Positions 26,746 to 37,159 of a DNA stretch of 64,000 bases are shown here, one piece after another (positions within the stretch are counted from its first letter, which is position 1; the number at the start of each line of letters is the position of its first letter). The notes under the pieces are model-generated. The model saw nothing but the letters and a program-made list of their open reading frames with translations. It had not been told where the DNA came from and did no database searches. This DNA is from an uncultured Nostocoides sp. (GTDB taxonomy: Bacteria; Actinomycetota; Actinomycetes; Actinomycetales; Dermatophilaceae): the NCBI GenBank assembly GCA_937873315.1, contig CALMQX010000040.1, positions 106,368 to 170,367 of the forward strand. Direction: 5' to 3'. The position numbers were made by a program, and so were the translations under genes.

Positions 26746-27438
26746 TCAGCGCACGAGCCGATACCCGATGCCCGGCTCCGTGATCAGATGCACAGGGCGG
26801 CCAGGGTCCGGCTCGAGTTTGCGGCGCAAGTGGTTGGCGTACACCCGCAAGTAGTTGGACTCCTGCCCATAGGAAGGTCCCCAGGCAGCCTTGAGCAGAT
26901 TCTGGTGCGGCACGAGCCGGCCATCGTGCCGGGCGAGCTCATCGAGCAAGCGCCACTCCGTGGGCGTGAGGTGGACAAGCTCGCCTCGGGCCTCGCAATG
27001 CCGCTCATCGAAGTCGAGCACGAAGTCATCGCACACAAAGGGCGGGGTCGACGGCCTCGACTCTCCACCCCGCCGCAATGCCGCCCGGACCCGCGCCATC
27101 AATTCGTCCATACCGAAGGGCTTCGTGACGTAATCGTCCGCGCCTTCATCGAGCGCCTCCACTTTGTCGTCGCTCTCGTGCCGGGCGGAGAGCACGACGA
27201 CCGGTACCGATCCGAGGAGCCGGATACGACGCAGCACCTCGATGCCATCGATATCGGGCAGGCCCAAGTCGAGCACGATCACGTCGGCCCACTCGTCCGC
27301 AACCGTGCTGAGCGCGTCGCGCCCGTTGGTCACCGTCTCGACCTCGAAACCACGGGCCCGCAGGTTGATCCGCAGGGTTCGCAGGATCGTTGGGTCATCG
27401 TCCACGACCAAGACCCGGTTGGCGGTTAGCGCGGTCAT
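26746..27438 (-). CDS. kdpE: Response regulator KdpE
   Basis: 230 aa OmpR-type regulator. Receiver: VLVVDDDPTILRTL, the phospho-acceptor in VIVLDLGLPDIDGIEVL, and KPFGMDELMARVRA. C-terminal winged helix: VHLTPTEWRLLDELARHDGRLVPHQNLL to ESNYLRVYANHLRRKLEPDP, as in KdpE. Activates the kdp structural genes under K+ limitation or salt stress. Start overlaps the kdpD stop by 4 nt; last gene of the kdp operon. Confidence 0.95.
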   Translation of the reverse strand: MTALTANRVLVVDDDPTILRTLRINLRARGFEVETVTNGRDALSTVADEWADVIVLDLGLPDIDGIEVLRRIRLLGSVPVVVLSARHESDDKVEALDEGADDYVTKPFGMDELMARVRAALRRGGESRPSTPPFVCDDFVLDFDERHCEARGELVHLTPTEWRLLDELARHDGRLVPHQNLLKAAWGPSYGQESNYLRVYANHLRRKLEPDPGRPVHLITEPGIGYRLVR

Positions 27439-29936
27439 GCAGCACTCCGCAGTGGCAGGACGACCACCATGGTGAGCCCACCGCCCGGGGTGTCCTCGGC
27501 GGTCAGCGTGCCACCCATGGCCTCCGTCAGCCCTCGAGCGACGGCCAGACCGAGGCCCACCCCATCGGTACCGGAGTCACCCTGACGCTGGAAAGGCTGG
27601 AAGACCCGGTTGCGTTCGGATTCCGGGATCCCCGGGCCGGTGTCAATCACCCGCAACTCGACCCGGTCGCGGAGCCTGCTCGTCGTGACGCGCACCAGGT
27701 CCGGCCCGCGTTGATGGCGGGCGGCATTCTCGATGAGATTGCTCAGCACCCGGTCGAGCAGTCCCGGATCCGCCTCCGCGTAGCGGGCGCCCTCCCCCAG
27801 CGACCAGGACACCGCCTCGGGCGCAACGGAACCGGAGACGGCGGCCGGCACGATCTCCCCGAGGTCGACCTCCCGGGGATGCGCGACCAGCGCGCCAGTC
27901 TGGAGCCGGGACATGTCGAGGAGATTCCCGATGAGGGCTTCCAGCCGGTCGGCCGAGTTTTCGATGGCTTCCTCGAGGTCGGCTCGGTCCTGCGGCCCGA
28001 AGTCCACCTCGTCGCTGCGCAGACTGCCGATCGCGGCCTTGATCCCGGCCAGCGGAGTGCGCAGATCATGCGACACCGCGGAGAGTAGCGCCGTGCGAGC
28101 TTGGTTGTCACGCGAGAGCTCACCCGCCTCCTTGGCCTGCTCCTGGAGGGCGCGGCGCGAGAGAATGGCCGCCGCATGGGCGGCATACGCGGCAAGTAGC
28201 CGCTTCTTGTCCGCCTGCACCGGCACGCCAATCAGCACGAGCTCATGATCGTCGTCGACGGCCTGCCTCGTCACTCCAACGGCCGTCGGCTCAAAGGACT
28301 CCGTCGCGGCGACCACCACTGCTGGCTGGTTGTCCTGAGCACGCCGCACCACGGCCGCTGCGGACACGCCGAACATGTCGACCGCGCGACGGCACAGCAG
28401 GGCAAGTTGCTCGATCGATCCGAGCAGCGTGTGCGTGAGCTCGGCAAGGGCTGCCGATTCCTGCTGGGCGGCCAGCGCGGCCTCCGCTCGACGGGAACTG
28501 AGATGCACCACGAAGGACACGGCGGCGGCCACGAGGACGAAGAGCGCCAGGGCCGCCGCGTTCTCGGGAGCGTAGATGGTCAGCGTTCCCACCGGCGGGG
28601 TGAAGAACCAGTTGACCAGCAGCGAGGAAAGCACCGCAGTCAGGAGCGCAGGTCGCATACCGCCGATAAGCGCAGTCGCGATGGTGTGCACGAGGTAGAG
28701 CTGAACAACGAGCGGCAGTCCCAGCGGTTGGTCCAGCTGGGTGTCCAGCGCCCTGAGCACCAAGGTCAGCAGGGCAGCGCCAGCGAGCCCCCAGAGGAAA
28801 CCCCTGGCGACTCGCCGACGACCCAAGGGCACGGCTGCGTCATAGGGGCCGTGACCGGCAGCCAGCCCGTGGGTGACCACATGCACATCGATATCACCAG
28901 AGCCCTCGATGACGGCAGCGGTCACCCCCGATCGCACCAACCTGCGCCACCAAGGACGGCGGCTGGCGCCCAGCAGAACCGTGGAAGCATTCTCAGCCCG
29001 GGCGAACGCCAAGATCGCCGACGCACGGTCTTCGCCCGAGACGGTGTGGAAGCTCCCGCCGACCTCTTCGGCGAGCCGCCGAACCTTGGCCAGCGTGTCC
29101 AGCGGTGCCCCGGACAGCCCATCCGCTCGGGCGACGTAAAGCACCAGCAGTTCGCCGCCCGCTCCATGTGCCGCGATCCGGGCGCCGCGGCGGACGAGCG
29201 TCTCTGACTCCGGCCCGCCGGTGACGGCCACGAGGATGCGCTCGCGAGTTGGCCACGTCGCGCTGATCCCATGCGCCTCGCGATAGCTCCCCATTCCTTC
29301 ATCGACCCGGTCGGCGAGCCAGAGCAGAGCCAACTCGCGCAATGCCGCGAGGTTGCCAACGCGAAAGTAGTTGGACAAGGCCGCATCGACCTTCTCCGCC
29401 TTGTAGACATTGCCATGCGCCATTCGTCGGCGTAGCGCCTCCGGCGACATATCGACCAGTTCGATTTGGTCGGCGGCTCGGACAACCGCATCGGGCACGG
29501 TCTCCTGCTGGACGATCCCGGTGATGTCCTCCACCGCGTCATTCAGCGACTCAAGATGCTGGATGTTGACGGTCGAAATGACATCGATCCCCGCGCCAAG
29601 CAGGGTGTGGATGTCTTGCCAGCGCTTCTCGTGCTCGCAGCCGGGCGCATTGGTGTGCGCAAGTTCGTCAACGAGCACCAGCTGGGGTTTGCGGGCCAGC
29701 ACGGCGGCCAGATCCATCTCGGTCAGGCTCGCACCACGGTGCTCTATGACTCGTCGAGGCACGACCTCAAGGCCGGCCAGCATGGCTGCGGTGTGGCTGC
29801 GCCCGTGCGTCTCGACAACGCCGACAACAACGTCAGTCCCTCGGGCAAGGCGCCGGCTCCCTTCGGAGAGCATGGCGACCGTCTTGCCGACCCCGGGAGC
29901 CCCCCCGAGGTAGATCCGTAACCGGCCGCGGCCCAT
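27435..29936 (-). CDS. kdpD: Sensor histidine kinase KdpD
   Basis: 833 aa, slightly shorter than the E. coli protein. N-terminal KdpD domain with P-loop-like GGAPGVGKTVAML at ~11-23, then a USP-like domain (~220-340). Four membrane helices follow (~375-475; GLPLVVQLYLVHTIATALIGGMRPALL), then a GAF-like linker. The transmitter has LSAVSHDLRTPLAGIKAA (phospho-His) and an ATPase domain with GPGIPESERNRVFQPF and GLGLAVARGLTEAMGG. Senses K+ and ionic stress and phosphorylates KdpE. Separated from kdpC by 23 nt, which contain one GTATGCC motif. Confidence 0.96.
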   Translation of the reverse strand: MGRGRLRIYLGGAPGVGKTVAMLSEGSRRLARGTDVVVGVVETHGRSHTAAMLAGLEVVPRRVIEHRGASLTEMDLAAVLARKPQLVLVDELAHTNAPGCEHEKRWQDIHTLLGAGIDVISTVNIQHLESLNDAVEDITGIVQQETVPDAVVRAADQIELVDMSPEALRRRMAHGNVYKAEKVDAALSNYFRVGNLAALRELALLWLADRVDEGMGSYREAHGISATWPTRERILVAVTGGPESETLVRRGARIAAHGAGGELLVLYVARADGLSGAPLDTLAKVRRLAEEVGGSFHTVSGEDRASAILAFARAENASTVLLGASRRPWWRRLVRSGVTAAVIEGSGDIDVHVVTHGLAAGHGPYDAAVPLGRRRVARGFLWGLAGAALLTLVLRALDTQLDQPLGLPLVVQLYLVHTIATALIGGMRPALLTAVLSSLLVNWFFTPPVGTLTIYAPENAAALALFVLVAAAVSFVVHLSSRRAEAALAAQQESAALAELTHTLLGSIEQLALLCRRAVDMFGVSAAAVVRRAQDNQPAVVVAATESFEPTAVGVTRQAVDDDHELVLIGVPVQADKKRLLAAYAAHAAAILSRRALQEQAKEAGELSRDNQARTALLSAVSHDLRTPLAGIKAAIGSLRSDEVDFGPQDRADLEEAIENSADRLEALIGNLLDMSRLQTGALVAHPREVDLGEIVPAAVSGSVAPEAVSWSLGEGARYAEADPGLLDRVLSNLIENAARHQRGPDLVRVTTSRLRDRVELRVIDTGPGIPESERNRVFQPFQRQGDSGTDGVGLGLAVARGLTEAMGGTLTAEDTPGGGLTMVVVLPLRSAA

Positions 29937-29959
29937 GACGTCGATTCTCCCGTATGCCG

Positions 29960-30541
29960 TCAGCGAACGAGGGCTTCAAGGGCCACATTGAGCTCGGTGA
30001 CGTTAACCCGATCCGTGCCGATGAAGCCCAGCCAAGGGTGCTGCGTGTGCGCGCGAATCAAGTCCTGGACCTGGTCCATCGACAACCCATTGGCCGAAGC
30101 AATCCGCGGAGCCTGCCAGGCGGCATACGCGGGCGAGATATGCGGATCAAGACCACTGCCACTCGCGGTCAGCGCGTCAGCGGGGATGGGGCCTTGCGGT
30201 GCACCCGGATTGGCCGCGCGCAGAGTCTGCTCGCGGTCGGCGATCAGCTGGGCCAGCTCGGGCGCATTGGGTCCCCAGTTGCTGCCACCGCTGGTGTCTC
30301 CGGAGTACTCGGAGGCCGACGGCCGAGCCTGGAACCACTGGGGCTGGGTCGCGGCTTGGCCCAGGAGCGAGGAACCCACAACGCGGCCGGAAGAGACGAT
30401 CATCGAGCCGTCAGAGTTGGCCGGCAAGACCCGTGCGAGCGCGGAGATCACCAAGGGGTAGGCGATACCCAGCACGAGGGTGAAGACGAGCAACGCCTTG
30501 AGCGACGCCCAGAGTTGTTTGCCAAGAGTCATGTCGATCAC
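29960..30541 (-). CDS. kdpC: K+-transporting ATPase subunit KdpC
   Basis: 193 aa with a single N-terminal membrane helix ([25 protein letters not shown]). The extracytoplasmic part shows family motifs [44 protein letters not shown] and [21 protein letters not shown]. Stabilises the KdpFABC complex and aids K+ affinity. ATG overlaps the kdpB stop (30538-30541). Confidence 0.96.
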   Translation of the reverse strand: MIDMTLGKQLWASLKALLVFTLVLGIAYPLVISALARVLPANSDGSMIVSSGRVVGSSLLGQAATQPQWFQARPSASEYSGDTSGGSNWGPNAPELAQLIADREQTLRAANPGAPQGPIPADALTASGSGLDPHISPAYAAWQAPRIASANGLSMDQVQDLIRAHTQHPWLGFIGTDRVNVTELNVALEALVR

Positions 30542-32601
30542 CCGAGTCCGGGGAAGAGGGAAATGAGCAGGTCGATGAGTTTGATACCGAGGAAGGGGAC
30601 GATGAGTCCGCCGACCCCGTAAATGAACAGATTGCGCCGCAGCATTGCCGCTGCACTCAACGCTCGGTAGCGAACACCTTTGAGCGACAGGGGGATAAGA
30701 GCCACGATAATGAGCGCATTGAAGATGACCGCGGACAGCATCGCGGACTGCGGGCTGTGCAGTCGCATGATATTGAGGGCGTCCAAACCAGGGAAGATCG
30801 GCACGAACATCGCGGGAATGATGGCGAAGTACTTGGCGACGTCATTGGCGATCGAGAAGGTCGTGAGCGCGCCGCGCGTGATGAGCAGTTGCTTGCCGAT
30901 GGCGACGATGTCGATGAGCTTCGTCGGGTCGGAGTCGAGGTCGACCATGTTGCCGGCTTCCTTGGCGGCCGAGGTGCCGGTATTCATCGCGACCCCTACG
31001 TCGGCCTGGGCCAGTGCTGGCGCATCATTGGTGCCATCACCGGTCATCGCGACCAGCCGACCGCCCTCCTGCTCCTTGCGGATCAGGGCCATCTTGTCCT
31101 CAGGGGTTGCCTCGGCAAGGAAATCGTCGACGCCTGCCTCATCCGCGATGGCCTTCGCGGTGAGCGGGTTATCGCCAGTGATCATGACCGTCCGGATGCC
31201 CATGTCACGCAATTGCGCAAAGCGCTCTGTCAGCCCCGGCTTGACGATGTCCTTGAGGAAGATCACGCCGAGCATGCTCGGGGCCTGGCCAGCCTCGGCA
31301 CGGGCGACCACCAGGGGAGTGCCTCCGGCCCGGCTCACCTCGTCGACAATCACGTCCACGTCGTGGGCCATATGGCCGCCCTCATCATGGACCCAGGCCG
31401 CGACCGCACTGCCGGCGCCTTTGCGGATCCGGGTGCCATCGGCGAGGTCCACGCCCGACATCCGGGTCTGTGCCGTGAAGGGCACGAACTGAGCCCCTTC
31501 ACGGGTGAGCTGCGCCATCGAGACCGCCTCATCGCCGACCCCGAGCTCAACCGCCCGCTGGACGATGGAGCGCCCTTCGGGAGTCTCGTCCGCCAGTGAA
31601 GAGACGTGAGCGGCCGCGTAGAGCTGCATCTCCGGCACCCCGTGTACGGGGAGCATGGTGTGTGCTTGCCGATTGCCGAGCGTGATGGTGCCGGTTTTGT
31701 CGAGCAAGAGCGTGGAGATGTCGCCGGCAGCTTCGACGGCCCGACCGGACATCGCCAGCACATTGTGTTGAACCAGCCGGTCCATGCCCGCGATACCGAT
31801 GGCCGATAGCAGGGCACCGATCGTCGTCGGGATGAGGCAGACCACGAGCGCGACCAGGACGACGAGCGAGAGACGTTGGCCGGAGTAGATCGCCATCGGC
31901 TGAAGTGCCAGGACGGCCAGGACGAAGATCAGGGTCAGCACCGTGAGCAGGATGCCCAGGGCGATCTCGTTGGGGGTCTTCTGGCGAGAGGCGCCCTCGA
32001 CGAGCGCGATCATCCGGTCGATGAAGGTCTCGCCGGGCTTGCTCGTGATCTGGACCACGATCCGGTCGGATAGCACGGTCGTCCCCCCGGTCACCGCGCA
32101 GCGGTCTCCGCCAGACTCCCGCACGACCGGAGCCGACTCGCCGGTAATGGCGGACTCGTCCACCGTCGCCACGCCCTCGACAACGTCGCCATCGCCAGGA
32201 ATGACCTGTCCAGCTTCGACCACAACGAGGTCGCCGAGCCGCAGATCCTGTCCAGAGACGGCTTCCTCGGTGCTGTCGGCGAGCAGCCGACGGGCGAGGG
32301 TATCGGTCCGGGTATGCCGCAGGCTCGCGGCCTGGGCCTTGCCACGGCCCTCCGCGATGGCCTCAGCCAGGTTGGCGAAAACGATGGTCGCCCACAGCCA
32401 GAGCGTGACCGCGATGCTGAAGACCGACGGGTGAATGAGTGAGAGGACGGTGGTCAGCACCGAGCCGATCCACACCACGAAGATCACCGGCTGGCGCACC
32501 AGGTGACGCGGATCAAGCTTGGCCAGGGCCGCCGGCAGGTTGGCGTATGCCGTCGCAACGAGCGAGGCTTGAGCGTTCGACACCGAGTTGTCGCGGGTCA
32601 T
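30538..32601 (-). CDS. kdpB: K+-transporting P-type ATPase subunit KdpB
   Basis: 687 aa, full length. P-type ATPase landmarks: [10 protein letters not shown] in the actuator domain, the phosphorylation site [13 protein letters not shown], and [21 protein letters not shown] in the P domain. Energises K+ import through KdpA. Overlaps kdpA by 4 nt at its start and kdpC at its end, giving a strictly coupled kdpFABC block. Confidence 0.97.
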   Translation of the reverse strand: MTRDNSVSNAQASLVATAYANLPAALAKLDPRHLVRQPVIFVVWIGSVLTTVLSLIHPSVFSIAVTLWLWATIVFANLAEAIAEGRGKAQAASLRHTRTDTLARRLLADSTEEAVSGQDLRLGDLVVVEAGQVIPGDGDVVEGVATVDESAITGESAPVVRESGGDRCAVTGGTTVLSDRIVVQITSKPGETFIDRMIALVEGASRQKTPNEIALGILLTVLTLIFVLAVLALQPMAIYSGQRLSLVVLVALVVCLIPTTIGALLSAIGIAGMDRLVQHNVLAMSGRAVEAAGDISTLLLDKTGTITLGNRQAHTMLPVHGVPEMQLYAAAHVSSLADETPEGRSIVQRAVELGVGDEAVSMAQLTREGAQFVPFTAQTRMSGVDLADGTRIRKGAGSAVAAWVHDEGGHMAHDVDVIVDEVSRAGGTPLVVARAEAGQAPSMLGVIFLKDIVKPGLTERFAQLRDMGIRTVMITGDNPLTAKAIADEAGVDDFLAEATPEDKMALIRKEQEGGRLVAMTGDGTNDAPALAQADVGVAMNTGTSAAKEAGNMVDLDSDPTKLIDIVAIGKQLLITRGALTTFSIANDVAKYFAIIPAMFVPIFPGLDALNIMRLHSPQSAMLSAVIFNALIIVALIPLSLKGVRYRALSAAAMLRRNLFIYGVGGLIVPFLGIKLIDLLISLFPGLG

Positions 32602-34256
32602 GACAGCGCCTCCGCGATGGGACCAAGCGCGAGGGCCGGAAAGAAGGTCAGGCCCGCAAGAATCACGATGATGACGGTGAGCAGGGCCGCAAAGAGTGGC
32701 GTATTCGTCGGCAGGGTACCGGCGGTTGCCGGTCGCCTGCGCTGCTGGACCAGGCAGCCAGCGAGCCCCAGGGTGAAGACGATGATCCCGAAGCGGGCCG
32801 CGAACATACAGCAGGCCAAACTGAGATTCAGCCAGGGCTGATCAGCCGAGAGTCCAGCGAAAGCAGAGCCATTGTTGTTCGATGCCGAGGTGTAGGCGTA
32901 GAGCATCTCGGAGAGACCGTGCGGACCGCTGTTGAGTAGCGCCTCGCGGGCTGCCGGGAGCACCAGCGAGGTCCCGGTGAATAGGAGCACCAGGGCGGGC
33001 ATGGTGATCGTGGCGAGGGCGGCATAGGTGATCTCCTGGCGACCGATCGACTTTCCGAGCAACTCGGGTGTCCGGCCGACCATGAGGCCGGCGATGAAGA
33101 CGGTGATGATGGCCAGGATGAGGATCCCGTAGAGGCCGGTGCCGACCCCTCCTGGGGAGACCTCGCCCAGTTGCATGTTGACCATGAGCAAGCCGCCACC
33201 TAGGGGACTGTAGGACTCGTGCATCGAGTTGACCGCTCCGGTGGACGTGCCGGTGGTCGCGGTGCCGAAGAGCACCGAACTGATCACTCCAAAACGCTGC
33301 TCCTTGCCTTCCATCGAACCCGCCTGCCCGGTCAACGCGGCCTGCTCGGCCCAGACCGTAAGGCCGGTGCTGAGGAGGAAGAGGCCGCCCATGACGGCCG
33401 TGAGGACGCCACCCTGCCGCCGGTCGCCGACCATCCGGCCATAGGTCCAGGGCAACGAGAACGGGATCATGAGGAGGAGGACGATCTCGAGGACGTTGGT
33501 CCACGCGCTGGGATTCTCGAAGGGGTGCGCGGAGTTGGCATTGAAAAAGCCGCCACCGTTGGTTCCCAGGAGCTTGATCGCCTCCTGGCTGGCGACCGGG
33601 CCGCCCTGGATCGTCTGCTGTTGACCGGTGAGGGTAGTGATGGTGTGCGGGTCGGAAAAGTTCTGGATCACGCCGCCGGCGACGAGCAGGAGGGCAGTGA
33701 CGGCAGCCATCGGCAGCAGGATCCGGATCGAGGCGCGGGTGAGGTCGACCCAGAAGTTGCCGATCCGATCCGTGCTCTGGCGAGCGATGGCCCGTACCAG
33801 GGCGATGGCGACGGCGAGGCCGGTCGCGGCAGAGACGAAGTTCTGTACGGTCAGGCCGGCCATCTGGACCGTGAACCCGGCACCCGACTCCCCGGCATAG
33901 GACTGCCAGTTGGTGTTGGTGGTGAACGAGATCGCCGTATTGAGGGCCGTGTGCCAGTCCTGGTCCCGCTGCAGGCTCCAGGGCAGCCACCGCTGACCGA
34001 GGATCAGTGCCCAGAGAGTGAGGACCGAGACGCAGCCGAAGGCCACGACGGAGAGTGCATAGGTGCTCCACCGTTGCTCAGAGCGAGGGTCGACGCCAAC
34101 GAGTCGATAGACGAGCCGCTCGAGGGGCCAGTCCCGCTCGTCCGTGAAGACGCGATGCATCCATCCGCCGAGCGGAACGTGAACCACTGCGAGAATGCCG
34201 ACGACCAAGGCCAGCGTGAGGCCGGTCTGAAGGATGGGGCTAAGGCCGCTGTCCAC
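32598..34256 (-). CDS. kdpA: K+-transporting ATPase channel-like subunit KdpA
   Basis: 552 aa with about ten membrane helices. Superfamily-of-K-transporter features are visible: the loops [32 protein letters not shown] and [15 protein letters not shown], which carry the four selectivity-filter repeats. Forms the K+ entry pathway. Starts 8 nt downstream of kdpF. Confidence 0.97.
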   Translation of the reverse strand: MDSGLSPILQTGLTLALVVGILAVVHVPLGGWMHRVFTDERDWPLERLVYRLVGVDPRSEQRWSTYALSVVAFGCVSVLTLWALILGQRWLPWSLQRDQDWHTALNTAISFTTNTNWQSYAGESGAGFTVQMAGLTVQNFVSAATGLAVAIALVRAIARQSTDRIGNFWVDLTRASIRILLPMAAVTALLLVAGGVIQNFSDPHTITTLTGQQQTIQGGPVASQEAIKLLGTNGGGFFNANSAHPFENPSAWTNVLEIVLLLMIPFSLPWTYGRMVGDRRQGGVLTAVMGGLFLLSTGLTVWAEQAALTGQAGSMEGKEQRFGVISSVLFGTATTGTSTGAVNSMHESYSPLGGGLLMVNMQLGEVSPGGVGTGLYGILILAIITVFIAGLMVGRTPELLGKSIGRQEITYAALATITMPALVLLFTGTSLVLPAAREALLNSGPHGLSEMLYAYTSASNNNGSAFAGLSADQPWLNLSLACCMFAARFGIIVFTLGLAGCLVQQRRRPATAGTLPTNTPLFAALLTVIIVILAGLTFFPALALGPIAEALS

Positions 34257-34264
34257 TGCGCGCC

Positions 34265-34351
34265 TCAGAAGCGCTCGGGACGCGCGAGCGCGTACACCAG
34301 GTAGACCACGAGGCCGAGGCCAATCAGTACGCCGACGATGTCTTCTGCCAT
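34265..34351 (-). CDS. kdpF: KdpF small membrane subunit
   Basis: 28-aa peptide (MAEDIVGVLIGLGLVVYLVY then ALARPERF) made of one membrane helix and a basic tail, exactly at the kdpF position upstream of kdpA. Shorter than usual gene-calling limits. KdpF is a lipid-like stabiliser of the KdpABC complex. First gene of the operon, ATG start. Confidence 0.9.
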   Translation of the reverse strand: MAEDIVGVLIGLGLVVYLVYALARPERF

Positions 34352-34402
34352 AGGGACAAATTCATCAACGAACTGGGCCCACTGGCCCTGGCGTGACTCT
34401 CT

Positions 34403-34428
34403 CTTGACGCGCCTTGATGCGATCTTGA
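34403..34428 (-). promoter_or_regulatory. Three helically phased TCAAG direct repeats upstream of kdpF (probable KdpE site)
   Basis: On the minus strand TCAAG occurs three times at 34428-34424, 34417-34413 and 34407-34403, with 11- and 10-nt periods, 52-77 nt upstream of kdpF. OmpR/PhoB-family regulators such as KdpE bind tandem direct repeats about 11 bp apart. The assignment is by position and periodicity only. Confidence 0.5.
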
Positions 34429-34472
34429 CGCCCGGGCGAGCCTGGCGTCCTGGTCAAGGCGCCAAGCACAGC

Positions 34473-35666
34473 TCACCCGAACAGGCGGCGGCCGTACTCC
34501 GTGCGCATGAACGAGCGCCACGTCACGATGGACATCACGGCGAGGACACTGACCACGGCGGCCAGGACGAGCATGCCCGGCAGCGGACCGCCTAGCGCGG
34601 CCAGCGCGACCACGACCGCGATCGCGATGAGCCGCTCGCGTGCCAACCGCCGCCCGATCCGCCACTGAAATGCCAGCAGGCCCCCCACGAAGAGCAGGAC
34701 CGAGGCGGCCAAGACGGCGCGATCGGCCAGCTCTATATGCCCACCAGGGTGCTGCACGACGTGTTTGGCGACCACGGCATACCCGATGATGCCGAGGATG
34801 AGCGGGAAGTGCCCGAACGAGAAGACGTCTCGTGCGACCGCACCGCGATCACGCTTGGACGCCTCGTGCAGAGCGAGTTCGGTGACCCGCGGAACATAGG
34901 CGAAGTAGCACCACCAGAGGGTGCCGGCCCCCGCCGTGGCGACTGCCAGCGCGCCCAGCGTTGCGAGATCGAGCCCACTGTCACCGGCCGTGGCGGCGAC
35001 ATTTGCACCGATCGCCACCAGGACCTCACCGAGGGAGATGATCACGAAGAGCGAATGCCGCTCCGCGAAATGCACCGGGTCGAGGTCCCACTCGCCGTCG
35101 CCTTCACCCGCCGCGATCGAGGAGTAGATCGTGATCAACGCGACCAGCGCCCACACCCAGACCCGAATCGAGGGTGCCATGAAGCCTCCGATGACCAGCA
35201 CGATGGGGCCGATCGCGGCGCCCGGCGCGTACTTGAGGAAGGCCGCCCGGGTCTTGTCATCCCCCCACGCCACGGATCCTTGCAGCGAAAGCACCCAGAG
35301 CTGCACCACGGCATAGGCCACGGCGAACCACGGCCCCTGCGTGGTCAGCGCATACGGAAGCACCGAGACCACCAGGAGTAGTGCCGGAATCATCCCGAGC
35401 ACGAAAACCCTTGTGCCAGGCTGCCCGTCGAGATCGATCGTCGTCCCCGCCCAGGTGAATGCCGTCCACAGCCACCACGCGAGCCAGGCCATCAGGATCG
35501 ACTCGAGGGCGCCCTGCCAGGTCATGTGGTGCGCGAACATCCCGGTGATTTGGGTGATCGCAAAGACGAAGACCAGGTCCAGGAAGAGCTCGAGATTGCT
35601 GGCGTGCCGGCCCGACTCGGCCTCAGGGATCGACTCGAGGTCGATGGGGGGATTGGCGTCAGTCAC
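34473..35666 (-). CDS. ltrA: LtrA (low temperature requirement protein A) family membrane protein
   Basis: 397 aa from a GTG at 35666; an ATG 66 nt earlier is in frame but encodes a non-conserved Arg/Pro-rich start. LELFLDLVFVFAITQITGMFAHHMTWQGAL is the hallmark opening of LtrA, followed by ~11 membrane helices and VHFAERHSLFVIISLGEVLVAIGA. The family's biochemical role is not settled. Divergent from a TetR regulator over a region with a long hairpin and a palindrome, so TetR control is plausible. Confidence 0.88.
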   Translation of the reverse strand: MTDANPPIDLESIPEAESGRHASNLELFLDLVFVFAITQITGMFAHHMTWQGALESILMAWLAWWLWTAFTWAGTTIDLDGQPGTRVFVLGMIPALLLVVSVLPYALTTQGPWFAVAYAVVQLWVLSLQGSVAWGDDKTRAAFLKYAPGAAIGPIVLVIGGFMAPSIRVWVWALVALITIYSSIAAGEGDGEWDLDPVHFAERHSLFVIISLGEVLVAIGANVAATAGDSGLDLATLGALAVATAGAGTLWWCYFAYVPRVTELALHEASKRDRGAVARDVFSFGHFPLILGIIGYAVVAKHVVQHPGGHIELADRAVLAASVLLFVGGLLAFQWRIGRRLARERLIAIAVVVALAALGGPLPGMLVLAAVVSVLAVMSIVTWRSFMRTEYGRRLFG

Positions 35667-35738
35667 GGGGGGAATCCTACGTTCGTCGTATGCCGTGGGC
35701 CGCCCGTCGCGTGCCGGAGGAGCGACCGGCACATAAAG

Positions 35739-35793
35739 GAGTGTCGGGTCGTGGTGGCCATCCCGCTGCTAAAGCCACCACGGCCCGACACTC
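35739..35793. repeat. 20-bp inverted repeat between ltrA and tetR
   Basis: Arms at 35739-35758 (GAGTGTCGGGTCGTGGTGGC) and 35774-35793 pair at 19 of 20 positions, the exception being a G-T wobble on one strand. The loop is 15 nt. It lies between divergent starts, where a terminator is not expected. It may be a remnant of a small mobile repeat, an attenuator or a small RNA. Confidence 0.6.
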
Positions 35794-35813
35794 GATTGAC
35801 GACGAGGGTAGCA

Positions 35814-35825
35814 AGACACGTGTCT
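35814..35825. promoter_or_regulatory. Palindromic operator candidate for the TetR regulator
   Basis: AGACACGTGTCT is a perfect 12-bp palindrome located ~105 nt before the TetR start and ~150 nt before ltrA. GACAC/GTGTC half sites are typical of operators bound by TetR-type dimers, and autoregulation from divergent promoters is the family norm. A TATTCT hexamer at 35870-35875 could be a -10 element for tetR. Confidence 0.5.
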
Positions 35826-35929
35826 CAGTGCAACCTTTTCGACTCGGGTGTCAGGTCCGCGCTGCGGAGTATTCTGTCGACGTGACCGGGCCCGAAGGCG
35901 TGGGGAGGGAACCGGAGGGGGACGTCGAG

Positions 35930-36628
35930 ATGACGCTCGCTCTGGGCGATCGCACGCGCGCCCGGATCCTGGCTGCGGCCCGGGAACTCATCCTTGCCGG
36001 CGGAGGTCACGCCGTCCAGATGATCGAGGTGGCCCGCGCGGCCGAGGTGTCCCGCGCCACGCTCTACCGCTACTTCAGTGATCTGCGCTCGATCGTCTTG
36101 GCTCTCGTGGAGTCCGACTTCCAGACCGGACTACTGAGCGGCCCACCGCTGGCCGCGATCGGCGCCCAGGCCAGTGGTGGCGCGCGCTTCGCCGGCTTCA
36201 TGACCCAGGTGCTCGAGCAGTTCCGCACCGACTCGGACTTCTTTGCCTTGCTGGTCATGGCCGATGCGGCATACGGCAGGGCCGATGACTCCCCCTTGGG
36301 TGAGTTCTACAACGCCCTCTTTGAGTCGAGCTTCGGCGAGGACTCGCCCATGCGGGCGCTGATCGATGGACAGGCCGACGGGTCGGTGCGCCCGGACCTT
36401 GATCCGTATCTGTACCCGCTGGCGACCCTGGCCGCGCTGGTCTCCCTGGCCGGCCATTTGGCGGCCATCGATCCGTCCGTCACCGACCTCTACGGCTACG
36501 ACGCTCAGACCCTGCTGGGCGCGGTCATCGACGTCTTCGTCGCCGGCGCCCTGAGCGGCCCTGCTGGCACGCCGTTGAATGTCGATCCCGGCCCCACACC
36601 ACTCAATGGCGGGGCGCCCACGACGTAG
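35930..36628 (+). CDS. TetR family transcriptional regulator
   Basis: 232 aa from the ATG at 35930 with GGAGGGG upstream; a GTG at 35882 preceded by a -10-like TATTCT could serve as a leaderless start. HTH: RTRARILAAARELILAGGGHAVQMIEVARAAEVSRATLYRYFSDLRSIVLAL. The ligand domain is unclassified. Divergent from ltrA, which is its likely target together with itself. Convergent with the following MarR gene. Confidence 0.87.
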   Translation: MTLALGDRTRARILAAARELILAGGGHAVQMIEVARAAEVSRATLYRYFSDLRSIVLALVESDFQTGLLSGPPLAAIGAQASGGARFAGFMTQVLEQFRTDSDFFALLVMADAAYGRADDSPLGEFYNALFESSFGEDSPMRALIDGQADGSVRPDLDPYLYPLATLAALVSLAGHLAAIDPSVTDLYGYDAQTLLGAVIDVFVAGALSGPAGTPLNVDPGPTPLNGGAPTT

Positions 36629-36639
36629 CGCTAGGTGGA

Positions 36640-37125
36640 TCAGCCTTTCGGTTCGAGGGCGTCGATCATCCGAGCGCTGGCGGCACCCAAGGCACCGATC
36701 TGTCCTCGGGTCAGTGGGTCGATCACGAGTTCTCGCACTCGGGCGACATGGCCCGGCGCGGCGGCTGCTTGGACCTCGAATCCCTTGTCCGTCAAGGTGA
36801 TTCGCGTGGAGCGACCGTCGTGAGGGTCCGGTGCTCGGGTGATCCACCCACGCGCCTGCATCCGCGCCGCGACTTGCGAGAGGCGAGGAAGTTGCGCCCC
36901 CGACCAGGACGCCAGGGTGGTCATCGTCAACGAGTGATCCGGAGAATCGCACAGACCGGCCATCACCAGGTACTCGATGAGGCTCATCCCGCTATCCCGT
37001 TGCAACTGTCGATCGAGCTCGAGTGGGAGTCGGAAGAGGAGTGGGGCGAAGGCCATCCAGGTATGCATCTCGTCCTCATCCAGCCATCGCACCGTCTCGG
37101 CAGGGCCAGGATCCTCCGTCGCCAT
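36640..37125 (-). CDS. MarR family transcriptional regulator
   Basis: 161 aa from the ATG at 37125 (GGGGG just upstream); a start 54 nt earlier is in frame. Winged-helix pattern: LEYLVMAGLCDSPDHSLTMTTLAS-like region, SGAQLPRLSQVAARMQARGWITRAPDPHDGRSTRITLTDKGFE, where DGRSTRITLT is the MarR wing. Divergently transcribed from the DoxX gene across an AT-rich 139-nt spacer, so DoxX is its probable target. Confidence 0.88.
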   Translation of the reverse strand: MATEDPGPAETVRWLDEDEMHTWMAFAPLLFRLPLELDRQLQRDSGMSLIEYLVMAGLCDSPDHSLTMTTLASWSGAQLPRLSQVAARMQARGWITRAPDPHDGRSTRITLTDKGFEVQAAAAPGHVARVRELVIDPLTRGQIGALGAASARMIDALEPKG

Positions 37126-37159
37126 CCCCCAATCGTACTCGCGGGGGAACCCGTTCGCC

